28,692 nucleotides of DNA from positions 1 to 28,692 of the forward strand of contig CAZOWX010000025.1 of assembly GCA_964583795.1 (NCBI GenBank). The letters run 5' to 3'. Below the pieces are notes generated by a model that worked only from the letters and a program-made list of their open reading frames with translations, made no database searches and was not told the DNA's origin. Shown here piece by piece: positions 1 to 7,393 of the stretch. Numbering within the stretch: the first letter of the stretch is position 1; each line of letters starts with the position of its first letter. This stretch comes from JBDTME01 sp964583795 (GTDB lineage: Bacteria; Patescibacteriota; Microgenomatia; UBA1400; PJMF01). A program made the translations under genes and the position numbers.

Positions 1-71
1 ACTTTAAAATGATTATGAGAATATTTATTATCCGATGCAAGTAGATCACTTTCAGACAACACAAATTGTTA

Positions 72-1208
72 TTATTTAAAAAGCTCTCCCCAAAACACCC
101 AGTAATCATCAAGGTCAACATCATGGTCACAGTCGGTGTCTGCGGTGTATGACGGAAGAGTTTTAAAAATCTCACCAAAAAGCATCTGGTAATCACTTAT
201 GTCAACTCTACCTTGGTTATTAAAGTTGGCGCGTTGATCCCAAGGACGCAAAGTACATGGATCGATGTTGGGTGTTGGGGTGGGTGAAGGATAATACACT
301 GGAGGACCAATCACAATCCCGATACTTCCATTGGCAACTTCTATTCCGTTTAGGCTTACATGTACACGAACTGTTGAAGAGCCTTGGCTAACTCCCGATA
401 AGCCAATTTGCATCTCAGGACAGATGGGTCGAAAATCAATTGAATATGCGCACCAATTTTGTGGTGATATCGATGCAATTGAGGGATCATCAATACTCCA
501 ACGGTATGTGAATTGAGATTGGTCTGTCACTATAGCCCCAGTTTCGTCGCGCAAAATGGCAGCATAACCTGCAGTTCCGTTCAAAGACAGACGGATTTGT
601 CCATCGAAACTATTTGCCGGGAGCATCTCAATAAAATATCCTGTGGTCGTAGGCGGTATAGCCAGTTTATAGATAAATGGATGAATCGTTACGTTAGTAC
701 TAGTGACTGTAACTATTTTGGTGGGGTCAGAGCTACCGGTATACGTTTCTGTTAGTGAAGCAGCGCTAAATGATTCACCAAAAGCAGCTTCTACTGGAGT
801 CTGCATATCAAAGCTTGGTCCATCAATGGATATGTACCCGTGTGTTTGGGTCCATGTCCCATCAACAACATGGAATGTTTTACTTACACCTAGATGATGG
901 TTGTTGTAATCCCACTCAAAAAAAATGGTGGTGTAGTTTTGTGTCCCTTGTGAGTATGGGGCAGAGGTGACATAGGTAACTGCCTGAGGGTCGAAGTAGT
1001 AGGTTTCTCCCTGATATTCAATTGAATAATCTTCTGCGCTTATGTTCACATACTGCGTGCTAATGTTTAAAGGGTGTGTTACCGGTGCTTGAGCCTGAGC
1101 GTAACGAACGGTACAAAAAAGCATAATGACAAAGGAGAAAAGCAAAACTCGGACTGGAGTAATCAAAAGATGCAGTTTTTTTAGAAAAAGTGAGCGGATC
1201 ATATACAT
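72..1208 (-). CDS. Secreted/anchored protein with C-terminal dockerin-like domain
   Basis: A 378-residue protein with an N-terminal hydrophobic segment (about residues 14-38), read as a signal peptide or anchor. The body is probably beta-rich and has no family I recognise. A Pro/Thr linker (PSPTPTPN) is followed by about 63 C-terminal residues with two acidic loops of dockerin type: NNQGRVDISDY, and DTDCDHDVDLDDY with Asp at alternating positions. Dockerins bind calcium and pair with cohesins to assemble surface complexes; that is family knowledge, and the partner is unknown. The next gene on the same strand ends in an almost identical domain, and the two may be co-transcribed (30-bp gap). 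The start used is the first ATG of the frame; no convincing ribosome site precedes it. The dockerin call is firm in pattern, and the function of the body is unknown. Confidence 0.8.
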   Translation of the reverse strand: MYMIRSLFLKKLHLLITPVRVLLFSFVIMLFCTVRYAQAQAPVTHPLNISTQYVNISAEDYSIEYQGETYYFDPQAVTYVTSAPYSQGTQNYTTIFFEWDYNNHHLGVSKTFHVVDGTWTQTHGYISIDGPSFDMQTPVEAAFGESFSAASLTETYTGSSDPTKIVTVTSTNVTIHPFIYKLAIPPTTTGYFIEMLPANSFDGQIRLSLNGTAGYAAILRDETGAIVTDQSQFTYRWSIDDPSIASISPQNWCAYSIDFRPICPEMQIGLSGVSQGSSTVRVHVSLNGIEVANGSIGIVIGPPVYYPSPTPTPNIDPCTLRPWDQRANFNNQGRVDISDYQMLFGEIFKTLPSYTADTDCDHDVDLDDYWVFWGELFK

Positions 1209-1238
1209 CCATATTACATTATTAATTTGTGTCTTTTA

Positions 1239-2663
1239 TCATTTCAAAAACTCACTCCAAAAGACAGCATAATCATCAAGATCCACATCATGATCACAAT
1301 CAGTATCAGCAATGTATGTTGGTAAGGTCTTGAAAATCTCACCAAATAGCATTGGATAATCGTCAATATCGACTCGCCCTTGATTGTCAAAGTTAGCGCG
1401 CTGATCCCAAGGCCTTTGTGTGCACGGATCGTAAACTGGTGTTGGCGTCGGAGTGGGAGTTGTAGGGGTGTACGGCCCCATGGTGAACTGTAAGTCAGTT
1501 ATCGTCAAGAGTCCAGTATGCGCATCTTGACCGGGAAGCAAGCTTGAAGAGAATGTATTCAACCGAAATGGAACGGTATCGACAAGATCACTAGTGGTGA
1601 ACGGGGTAAAGTTTAAAGAGTATGAGTAATCGTCAGTATAACCATGAACATACTGTTCAATGTTTGATTGCACCATGCGCCAGTTGGTTGTGATTGTCGA
1701 ATCACGATCAAAACGCATGAACCAGCGATACATTTGGTCATTTTCGAACCAGAGCATAGTAACGTCTCGGTGCCAGCCAGACTGAGCGTCTCCATATTCA
1801 TAAAAGTCTCCAAAAATTGCGCTAGGGTTCACCAGCATTGTTTGATCATCAATCTGTAAGGAAAAAGTACTCGCTTTGAGTTGAAAATTATTAAACTTCC
1901 ACTCGATCGCATTGGGAGAAAGCGAAACGGGTGGTTCGCAGGTGTGAATGTTGCATTGAAGTATTTGATTATATGCGGTTGTAATCTGAGTGTTGTTGGG
2001 ACACAGTTCTTGAAAATGCAGATCACTCAGTTGGTTTAAGCAGCGATTGGGATTAAAAATGATGGGAAATGAAAGTGGGGTACTCAAGAATGTCAGCACA
2101 TCATCAGCTGAGTTCAAAAAGTGCGCCGTTGAAGCTTGATTGTCTACAATAATATCAAGTTGCGGATGATAACTGTTACTGTAGGGTGAAAACGAAATTT
2201 TTCCAATTTCAGTGAGTGTACTTGAACTAAACCCTGAACTACCGTTTGGTGCTTCGAGTACTATCTTTGCATCAAATGCAGTAATATTTTTTTGTCCACC
2301 AGCGATAATTGTAAGTGTGGTTTCAGCGGTGTTAGTGAGTTGTGTCTCGACCAATGAGCTTACAGTTGGTAGCACTGGGATGATTGAGTGGTAATAGTTG
2401 ACATGAAATACCAGAACTAGACGAGAGACATTTCCCCCTTGAGTATTCATTTTAATGAGCAAATTTCCTGTCTGATCGGCTTTGAGACCAGCGTTATCAG
2501 GCATAATTTGTACAATCACTGAACCGTTCCCAATAGCAGCTTGTGTCCCTGCTTGGGAGGGGATACGGATAAGTGAGGAGACAGCAATGAGCGGTAACAC
2601 GAACACCAACAGTAGGAGGCTAAGGGTAAGTAATTTCTGGTGTGATGGAAGTGTGTTCCACAT
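1239..2663 (-). CDS. Secreted protein with cohesin-like region and C-terminal dockerin-like domain
   Basis: A 474-residue protein from the ATG at 2663. The frame extends upstream to a TTG at 2714, but the ATG puts a clean signal peptide or anchor at the N-terminus (SHQKLLTLSLLLLVFVLPL), so I chose it. After the hydrophobic segment, roughly 150 residues alternate strands in a cohesin/carbohydrate-binding style (for example IGKISFSP); this is weak similarity only. A long unassigned middle follows, then a TTPTPTPTP linker and a ~63-residue dockerin-like domain (loops NQGRVDIDDY and DTDCDHDVDLDDY). That domain is nearly identical to the end of the neighbouring gene at 72-1208, which points to duplication or recombination of the 3' ends. 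Likely role: an exported surface protein in a protein-protein assembly. Substrate unknown. Confidence 0.8.
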   Translation of the reverse strand: MWNTLPSHQKLLTLSLLLLVFVLPLIAVSSLIRIPSQAGTQAAIGNGSVIVQIMPDNAGLKADQTGNLLIKMNTQGGNVSRLVLVFHVNYYHSIIPVLPTVSSLVETQLTNTAETTLTIIAGGQKNITAFDAKIVLEAPNGSSGFSSSTLTEIGKISFSPYSNSYHPQLDIIVDNQASTAHFLNSADDVLTFLSTPLSFPIIFNPNRCLNQLSDLHFQELCPNNTQITTAYNQILQCNIHTCEPPVSLSPNAIEWKFNNFQLKASTFSLQIDDQTMLVNPSAIFGDFYEYGDAQSGWHRDVTMLWFENDQMYRWFMRFDRDSTITTNWRMVQSNIEQYVHGYTDDYSYSLNFTPFTTSDLVDTVPFRLNTFSSSLLPGQDAHTGLLTITDLQFTMGPYTPTTPTPTPTPVYDPCTQRPWDQRANFDNQGRVDIDDYPMLFGEIFKTLPTYIADTDCDHDVDLDDYAVFWSEFLK

Positions 2664-2750
2664 ACAATAAATACAAAAAAGGGAGCAATATACTAGAGTA
2701 CGACTTTTATTCAATTTATTGCAAGTGGGATTAAAGATTTATTGGTTATT

Positions 2751-3025
2751 GATATAATGGATTATGGATGGTTAGTCAGTTGATTCATTGCTTGGTTGAT
2801 TGGTTAGAGACAATGCAAAGAGTTGTTCGGTTGTTGAGTGGTTACGTTGTTGGAATTTCAGGCCTCCAAATATGTACTCTGACTTTAGATCCCGAATCGA
2901 ATTCGGGATGACGTGCATTTTCTGACTACTGAGGACTTACTACTGTTAACTTTCTAAGCCCTAAGGCCTAAACCCTGCCCCCTTAACCACTGTCTACTGT
3001 TAACTAGTAACTATTTACTGTCCAC
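2751..3025 (+). repeat. Left arm of ~280-bp inverted repeat around galU
   Basis: This arm reads as the reverse complement of 4004-4314 with high identity. Shared blocks include GAGACAATGCAAAGAGTTG, ACTACTGAGGACTTACTACT and TAGTAACTATTTACTGTCCA. It contains the palindrome CCCGAATCGAATTCGGG near 2891-2907. The arm lacks a ~40-bp segment that the right arm carries. Short words such as GTTAACAGTAG and its complement recur, so the sequence is cryptically simple. No gene is supported between 2664 and 3130. Confidence 0.85.
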
Positions 3026-3130
3026 TAGCTCCCGCAGCTTGTCGCTTGCCACAGTTTGCTGTAGGATCGGTTGGGAAAGTTTAACAAAAAAGTAAACTCA
3101 ATTCTTTGAAATTCCAAAAAAGGGAGTTTT

Positions 3131-4018
3131 ATGAATAACTCATCAAAAAGAGTGCGAAAAGCCATCATTACTGATGCCGGATTTGCCAGTCGGTATTTGC
3201 CCATTACCAAGACTGTCCCCAAAGCAATGTTACCACTTGGAAATCGCCCGATCATGCAGTTTATTGTGGAAGAGTGTGCTGAGGCTGGAATTGAAGAGAT
3301 CATCATCGTTTCTACTCCAGAAGGAAAGCCGATTTACGAAGATTACTTCAACAATAGTGTCAATCGAATCCGCAAACAGTTGCAATCACAGGGGAAAGAG
3401 GATCGCTACGAGCCTGTTCAGCACGTGTTGGATTTTCCGAAAATTGTAGTGATCATTCAAGATCCAAGCCTCCCGTATGGAAATGGATCTCCCGTGGCAT
3501 CAGCCAGAAGTTATGTTGAGGGAGAAGAGGCATTTTTGGTTCTTTATAGTGATGACGTGGTGTTTGGAAAACCAGGTGACGCCAAGACAATGGTCGATGT
3601 GTATGAAAAAGATCCGCGGGTTGAGGGAATTATCATGGCACAGGAGGTTGATCCAAGTGTGGTTGATAAGTATGGCATCATTAGTTTTGTCAAAGGCACG
3701 GATAACCGACTGGATAACATTATTGAAAAACCAGATGTCGGAAAAGCACCTTCAAATTTGGCTTCCTATGGTCGCTACTTACTGAAACCTTCAATTTTCG
3801 AGTTTTTAACTCCGACAAATATCGGCAAAGATGCTGAGCTTTGGACTGTTGATGCAATCACTCAAATTGCGAAGACCCAGCCAGTATTGGTCGAAAAAAC
3901 TCAGGCGAAATGGATGACCACCGGTGATCCAGAAAATTACTTCATGGCGCACTTAAAGTTCGTGCTAGAGAACGAGAAGTATGGGAAAAAGGTAAAGGAG
4001 TTGGTGGACAGTAAATAG
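3131..4018 (+). CDS. galU: UTP-glucose-1-phosphate uridylyltransferase-like nucleotidyltransferase
   Basis: A 295-residue protein of the GalU/RmlA nucleotidyltransferase family, which forms UDP-glucose (or another NDP-sugar) from NTP and sugar-1-phosphate in the cytoplasm for envelope glycans. The N-terminal signature covers about residues 10-45 (AGFASRYLPITKTVPKAMLP), followed by the helix EECAEAGIEEIIIV, the central LVLYSDDVVFG that supplies the metal-binding Asp, and IIEKPDVGKAP. Length fits the family. The usual G-x-G-T-R loop reads G-F-A-S-R, a deviation that leaves sugar and nucleotide specificity uncertain. A ribosome site AAGGGAG (3120-3126) precedes the ATG. The last few codons and the stop lie inside the right arm of a large inverted repeat, so the C-terminus has been shaped by repeat DNA. 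No neighbour is an obvious pathway partner. Confidence 0.88.
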   Translation: MNNSSKRVRKAIITDAGFASRYLPITKTVPKAMLPLGNRPIMQFIVEECAEAGIEEIIIVSTPEGKPIYEDYFNNSVNRIRKQLQSQGKEDRYEPVQHVLDFPKIVVIIQDPSLPYGNGSPVASARSYVEGEEAFLVLYSDDVVFGKPGDAKTMVDVYEKDPRVEGIIMAQEVDPSVVDKYGIISFVKGTDNRLDNIIEKPDVGKAPSNLASYGRYLLKPSIFEFLTPTNIGKDAELWTVDAITQIAKTQPVLVEKTQAKWMTTGDPENYFMAHLKFVLENEKYGKKVKELVDSK

Positions 4019-4314
4019 TTACTAGTTAACAGTAGACGGTGGTTAAGGGGGCAGGTTTTAGGCCTTAGGGCTTAGAAAGTTAACAGTAGTAAGTCCTCAG
4101 TAGTCAGGAAATGTACGTCATCCCGAATTCGATTCGGGATCTAAAGTCAGAGTACATATTTGGAAGCCTGAAATTCCAACAACATAAACACGCACAGTGT
4201 CCCTCATAGCCAAGCGCGAAGTGGGAACAACCGAACAACTCTTTGCATTGTCTCTCACCAATTCAACCAAGTAACGAATCAACTTTACTGACCAACTATC
4301 CATGATCCATCATC
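4004..4314 (-). repeat. Right arm of ~280-bp inverted repeat around galU
   Basis: Reverse complement of 2751-3025. It begins inside the galU coding sequence (the GTGGACAGTAAATAG that holds the stop codon) and contains the palindrome family GTCATCCCGAATTCGATTCGGGATC at 4117-4152. About 40 extra bases near 4187-4228 are absent from the left arm. A 60-codon open frame here on the minus strand is only the repeat. Confidence 0.85.
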
Positions 4315-4406
4315 TATTATCCATAAATCCATATCCCCTATACCATATACTACATAATACTACATACGATATACGAAAATTCAGTTTCTTTTCAGCTTTT
4401 CTGTGA

Positions 4407-4412
4407 TACACT
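4407..4412 (+). promoter_or_regulatory. Probable -10 box of the structured RNA
   Basis: TACACT preceded by GA, placed so that transcription would start near 4419, at the beginning of the long closing stem of the downstream RNA. No strong -35 is visible. Confidence 0.4.
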
Positions 4413-4416
4413 AAAA

Positions 4417-4617
4417 GCATCTAACAGACATTGAGAAAAGTGATCAGGGGATTTTTCCTCGATAAGATTTTTCTCTCAGGGAGGCTACTGTTCATTTTAT
4501 CTTTGGATAAAATGACGTGCCACCCACCTGATTTTCAGGGGAGATGCCTGGTTGGCTACTCGTGTCTGTTGGATGACAAAAAACCTCTCGCCAATTTTCG
4601 GCAGGGGTTTTTTATTT
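4417..4617 (+). ncRNA. Structured RNA, possibly 6S-like, with terminator
   Basis: ATCTAACAGACA (from about 4419) pairs with TGTCTGTTGGAT (about 4564-4575) to close a ~155-nt domain. Inside, CATTTTATC-TTTG-GATAAAATG is a perfect 9-bp hairpin on top of TCAGG/CCTGA and GGC/GCC pairs. The CCTGA strand can instead pair with a downstream TCAGG, giving two alternative folds. A GC-rich hairpin and T-run follow directly. A long closing stem, a large internal region and its own terminator resemble 6S RNA, a regulator of RNA polymerase, but I cannot confirm the family. A 67-codon frame at 4431-4634 crosses the stems and terminator and looks non-coding. Confidence 0.55.
4578..4613 (+). terminator. Intrinsic terminator of the structured RNA
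   Basis: AAAAAACC...CGCC, then the loop AATTTTC, then GGC...GGGGTTTTTT, followed by ATTTT. The imperfect stem includes G-T pairs and one mismatch. It directly follows the closing stem of the upstream RNA. Confidence 0.7.
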
Positions 4618-4869
4618 TGTATGTAAGAGCTTAAAAATCGAATAACTCAACAATCTGTTTTGTCGGTCGAACGTCGCCAAAAGGTTATACTGACGGCACG
4701 AAGGTGGTTACAACAACCCAACAACAAAACAACTCTGCCTTACTGGCGTTGATTGGCAAGCAAAGCGAAGGATGATAGAATCATGTCTCGTTGAGTTTGT
4801 GAAAATAGTGAACAACCCAACAACACTACCACTGACTTGCCGGTAGGCAAGGCTTAACAACTCAATAAA
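4618..4869. other. Intergenic spacer with CAACAACCCAACAAC-type words
   Basis: No gene seen. It holds the simple-sequence words CAACAACCCAACAACAAAAC (about 4709) and a weaker repeat near 4812, which recur in complement around 2820 and 16630-16710. A -10-like TATACT lies near 4686 and could start a long precursor of the tRNA downstream. Confidence 0.5.
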
Positions 4870-4942
4870 GCCTTTGTAGCTCACTTGGCAGAGCGCGTTC
4901 TTGGTAAGAACGAGGTATCGGGTTCGAATCCCGACAAAGGCT
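4870..4942 (+). tRNA. tRNA-Thr (anticodon GGT)
   Basis: Acceptor GCCTTTG pairs with CAAAGGC. The anticodon stem is CGTTC/GAACG with loop TTGGTAA, giving anticodon GGT. The T arm is CGGGTTCGAATCCCG and the discriminator is T. No CCA is encoded; the following bases are CA. Confidence 0.95.
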
Positions 4943-4959
4943 CAGAAGTTAGAAAGCGT

Positions 4960-6333
4960 TCAAAGTAGATTTCTTTGATTCATTAGCTCAACCTCTCCGA
5001 TTGCCAATAATCGGCAGACATTAATTGCATTTCTCAGACGAAGCAGAATCAAGTTTATTTTTCGATCAAGCTCGTTCATAAAATCATCAACGCTGGTGAA
5101 AGGTTCAGCGCCTTTTCTGATGGTTGCTTGTACAATCCGGTCAATAACGTCATATTCTTCTCCCAAACTATCGACTGCTTGTTCAGGGAATCGTACGTTT
5201 GGATCATCAGTGCTGGGGACAATTAACAACTGATCGGAAAGTTCACGATCGATTTTCAATAGCTTCAGAAGCAAAGGATGTCCGTTGTGATGGGAAATCA
5301 GCCCGAATTCATAATTACTGGTAACATTTAACAGCAGGGCTGTAAGTCTCAGTTGTGGGATGTGTTGCATTCGTGCCAAGATCTCTGTAGCCTCTGCAAT
5401 TTCATCAAGCAGTCTCAAGGCATGTGCAACCATCAAAAAGGGGTATTCAGGAGGGAGCTGGTCTTTGTTTGGAAGAGCTTGCGCAAGGTTTCCATAACCG
5501 ACTTTTCGCTGTCGATAATGTGTTTCTCCTGCATGCACAGTAAAAGGAAGATGGTTTGCTTGAGCAATTTTGATAAAGTTGGCGTAGTTTGAAAGTGGGT
5601 ATGCTTTTGATTCTTCACCACAAATATCGACCATGTCAAAGCACCCTTGTGCGAACAATCGTTTTAAGTCAAGAATGATGTGTTGTAATTTTTCTGGATG
5701 TTGTTGGAGGAATTGAGCATCATAATCCCGGCGAAAGGCAGCAGTGATAAAAATTTGAATGCCATACTTTGTTTCTAGCGAGGAGCGAATCTTTCCAACA
5801 CTCTGGATGTAATCAACTGAGGTAAAACCGATTTCTTGAGTTGCTTGTCGTTTTTGTAGTAACTGAGAGTACACAGCTTTTTCTTCTGGGAGGAGGTGAT
5901 TGTGTTCGAGCATGTGTTCAAGATTGGGTGTGCTCAAATCACCATCTGAGGCAATATTGCGAGGACAAAAAAGAAAGTTAAGGACTTGCAGATCTTCGAG
6001 TTTCTGAATGGTAGCAATTTGCCCTTCATAAAGATCAGATAAAAACGTCTCAATGACAGTGTGATGTGTTGTTTTGTCGTTTTCTTGAAGGGAGAGTTTG
6101 GCAACTGCGAGTCTCAAATATCGAGTGATGAGTCGATTCATGAACCGCTCAACTGAGCGAGGTTCATCCTGGTTGATTTCGATCATGGCTTTAAGGGTCG
6201 AACCCCAAAAGGGAATGCCATACTTTTCAGCCAATACAACCAATTCGGATCTGCGAACAGAACCTTCAAGATGTCGATGAAGGTCGGTTTTTTCGGCTTT
6301 AGCTTGTGGTAGTCCTTTTTCAATGATTCGCAT
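4960..6333 (-). CDS. Adenosine deaminase-family metal-dependent hydrolase
   Basis: A 457-residue amidohydrolase of the adenosine/AMP deaminase superfamily; these convert adenosine or related aminopurines to the 6-oxo form in purine salvage. Visible motifs are TDLHRHLEGS with the metal pair H19 and H21, FTVHAGE (H267, E270), LMVAHALRLL (H304, in the position of the usual HG motif), NVTSN (about 336-340), and VPSTDDPNVRFP with Asp 376-377. Typical adenosine deaminases have about 330-350 residues, so roughly 100 are extra here; the stretch between 45 and 190 is divergent. The true substrate may therefore differ. On the minus strand a TATAAT box (6352-6347) lies 13 nt before the ATG, implying a very short leader. 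The gene ends 17 bp from the convergent tRNA-Thr. Confidence 0.85.
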   Translation of the reverse strand: MRIIEKGLPQAKAEKTDLHRHLEGSVRRSELVVLAEKYGIPFWGSTLKAMIEINQDEPRSVERFMNRLITRYLRLAVAKLSLQENDKTTHHTVIETFLSDLYEGQIATIQKLEDLQVLNFLFCPRNIASDGDLSTPNLEHMLEHNHLLPEEKAVYSQLLQKRQATQEIGFTSVDYIQSVGKIRSSLETKYGIQIFITAAFRRDYDAQFLQQHPEKLQHIILDLKRLFAQGCFDMVDICGEESKAYPLSNYANFIKIAQANHLPFTVHAGETHYRQRKVGYGNLAQALPNKDQLPPEYPFLMVAHALRLLDEIAEATEILARMQHIPQLRLTALLLNVTSNYEFGLISHHNGHPLLLKLLKIDRELSDQLLIVPSTDDPNVRFPEQAVDSLGEEYDVIDRIVQATIRKGAEPFTSVDDFMNELDRKINLILLRLRNAINVCRLLAIGEVELMNQRNLL

Positions 6334-6346
6334 ACACGAAGTGCGG

Positions 6347-6352
6347 ATTATA
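6347..6352 (-). promoter_or_regulatory. -10 box of the deaminase-like gene
   Basis: TATAAT on the minus strand, 13 nt upstream of the ATG at 6333. The predicted leader is only about 7 nt. Confidence 0.55.
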
Positions 6353-6435
6353 TCAGAATTTCAATTATAGGTCTATCTTGGGGCTTGAATACTCACAACT
6401 CAAAAAACTCTGGTGATCTTTTACAAATAATTTGT

Positions 6436-6441
6436 TATACT
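6436..6441 (+). promoter_or_regulatory. -10 box of the tRNA-Tyr precursor
   Basis: TATACT, with a predicted start near 6448. The transcript would contain a hairpin (GGGTAGTAA with TTACTATCC, about 6453-6489), the broken tRNA-Tyr 5' copy and the intact tRNA-Tyr. Confidence 0.45.
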
Positions 6442-6497
6442 CTATGCCTTGAAGGGTAGTAAATTGGCCGGTTATGTGTGTTACTATCCAGAATAAT

Positions 6498-6535
6498 GCC
6501 GAGTTACTTCCCGCAGTGTGGGATCATTCTGCTAG
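6498..6535 (+). pseudogene. Broken copy of tRNA-Tyr 5' end with inserted palindrome
   Basis: GCCGAGTTACT (6498-6508) repeats the first 11 bases of the intact tRNA-Tyr. It then runs into TCCCGCAGTGTGGGA (6509-6523), the dispersed palindrome with one mismatch, and a TCTGCTAG word resembling the TCTGCTGG of the tRNA anticodon arm. It cannot fold as a tRNA. Confidence 0.7.
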
Positions 6536-6574
6536 GGAAAGAAGGATGAAGAAAAATAAAAAAAGTTAGTACAT

Positions 6575-6657
6575 GCCGAGTTACTCAAGTGGTCAACGAG
6601 GGCAGACTGTAAATCTGCTGGCTTTAGCCTACGTAGGTTCGAACCCTACACTCGGCA
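6575..6657 (+). tRNA. tRNA-Tyr (anticodon GTA)
   Basis: Acceptor GCCGAGT pairs with ACTCGGC. The anticodon stem is CAGA/TCTG around CTGTAAA, giving GTA. It has a long variable arm (class II, as in bacterial tRNA-Tyr), the T arm TAGGTTCGAACCCTA, and discriminator A. CCA is not encoded. The ATG of the next gene begins two bases after the discriminator. Confidence 0.95.
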
Positions 6658-6658
6658 C

Positions 6659-6928
6659 ATGTTTAAGACATATGTGCTTCAGTCCCTTCAGGACAAGACC
6701 TATTACATAGGACATACATCAGATATTCAGAAACGATTGGTGAGCCATAATACAGGACTCAGTAGGTATACGAAACGAAAAATGCCTTGGAAGCTAGTGT
6801 ATAGTAAATCATTTACGACGCGGTCAGAGGCGATGCAATACGAGCGATATTTAAAGTCCTTAAAGAGTGGGATAAAGTTCAAGTCGATTTTAGAGGAAAG
6901 TCAACGAGGGTCCCGCAGTGCGGGATAA
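6659..6928 (+). CDS. Small GIY-YIG nuclease abutting tRNA-Tyr
   Basis: An 89-residue single-domain GIY-YIG endonuclease (URI/YhbQ-like group). The GIY element is TYVLQSL (residues 4-10) and the YIG element is YYIGHTSDIQKRL (16-27). Arg26 and Glu62 (AMQYERYLK) sit at the usual catalytic and metal positions, and PWKLVY is typical of the family. The ATG lies 2 nt after the mature end of tRNA-Tyr, so translation would need the tRNA 3' trailer, possibly as a leaderless message after tRNA processing. The last residues (SQRGSRSAG) and the stop are encoded by a broken tRNA-Tyr copy containing the dispersed palindrome. This placement suggests a mobile or homing unit that targets tRNA genes. Nuclease family is confident; biological role is inferred. 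Confidence 0.85.
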   Translation: MFKTYVLQSLQDKTYYIGHTSDIQKRLVSHNTGLSRYTKRKMPWKLVYSKSFTTRSEAMQYERYLKSLKSGIKFKSILEESQRGSRSAG

Positions 6929-6974
6929 ATCTGCTGGCTTTAGCCTACGTAGGTTCGAACCCTACACTCGGCAC
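6900..6974 (+). pseudogene. Broken copy of tRNA-Tyr 3' portion
   Basis: GTCAACGAGGG, then TCCCGCAGTGCGGGA (6911-6925) replacing the 5' strand of the anticodon stem, then an exact copy of the remaining tRNA-Tyr 3' part through ACTCGGCAC. The intact gene and this copy form direct repeats around the GIY-YIG gene, whose stop codon lies within this copy. Confidence 0.85.
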
Positions 6975-7056
6975 TTCGACTCTCCTTGATTGTCATCAGG
7001 GATTGCTCAGTGTAAACACTCTTGACCAAAAATTGATTATAAAGGAGAGAGTCGAA
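6975..7056. repeat. Inverted repeat after the tRNA-Tyr copy
   Basis: TTCGACTCTCCTT (6975-6987) is complementary to AAGGAGAGAGTCGAA (7042-7056) with one bulge. Inside, TGCTCAG pairs with CTGAGCA just beyond the arm. It forms the downstream border of the GIY-YIG and tRNA-Tyr cluster. Confidence 0.65.
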
Positions 7057-7130
7057 ATCCTGAGCATTGTCGAAGGGCACAATTCTAGGTCTCAGTTGAT
7101 AGAGTTTAGTGGGGTGGTAGACTGTGGAAT

Positions 7131-7238
7131 GTGGATTATAGATTATGGATGATAGATAATGGAATATGGAGGGTATTTTTAAAGCAAGAAATATAAAAAG
7201 TCGTCATCCCGAATTCGATTCGGGATCTAAAGTCAGAG
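7131..7238 (+). repeat. 108-bp dispersed repeat, copy 1
   Basis: Nearly identical to 18698-18805, with about 7-8 differences. It starts with simple ATTATGGATGATAGATAATGG sequence, runs through AAAGCAAGAAATATAAAAAG and ends with the palindrome GTCATCCCGAATTCGATTCG plus GGATCTAAAGTCAGAG. Confidence 0.85.
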
Positions 7239-7376
7239 AGCTTTCTCGAAAGCAATTAAATAGATCCGTAACTTACTCCAAAATCCATTCATAATCAAAA
7301 AAGCTTTTCATTCCTGCTTTTGCTGGCAGGTAGGCTTGCGACCGCGTGCCGCCTTAGCTTTACTGTGTCCATCGTA

Positions 7377-7393
7377 GTCCCGCACTGCGGGAC
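7377..7393. repeat. Dispersed palindrome GTCCCGCACTGCGGGAC
   Basis: A near-perfect palindrome of 17 bases. The same core occurs at 6509, 6911, 15566 and 17821. Confidence 0.8.

Noticed and set aside
4118..4303. 61-codon minus-strand frame
   Set aside because: It lies wholly in the right arm of the inverted repeat around galU and has no start signal.
4431..4634. 67-codon open frame as a small protein
   Set aside because: It crosses the stems and terminator of the probable RNA, has no ribosome site and an odd composition.
6575..6974. Two functional tRNA-Tyr genes
   Set aside because: The second copy lacks the acceptor 5' strand and D arm and has a palindrome in place of the anticodon stem.
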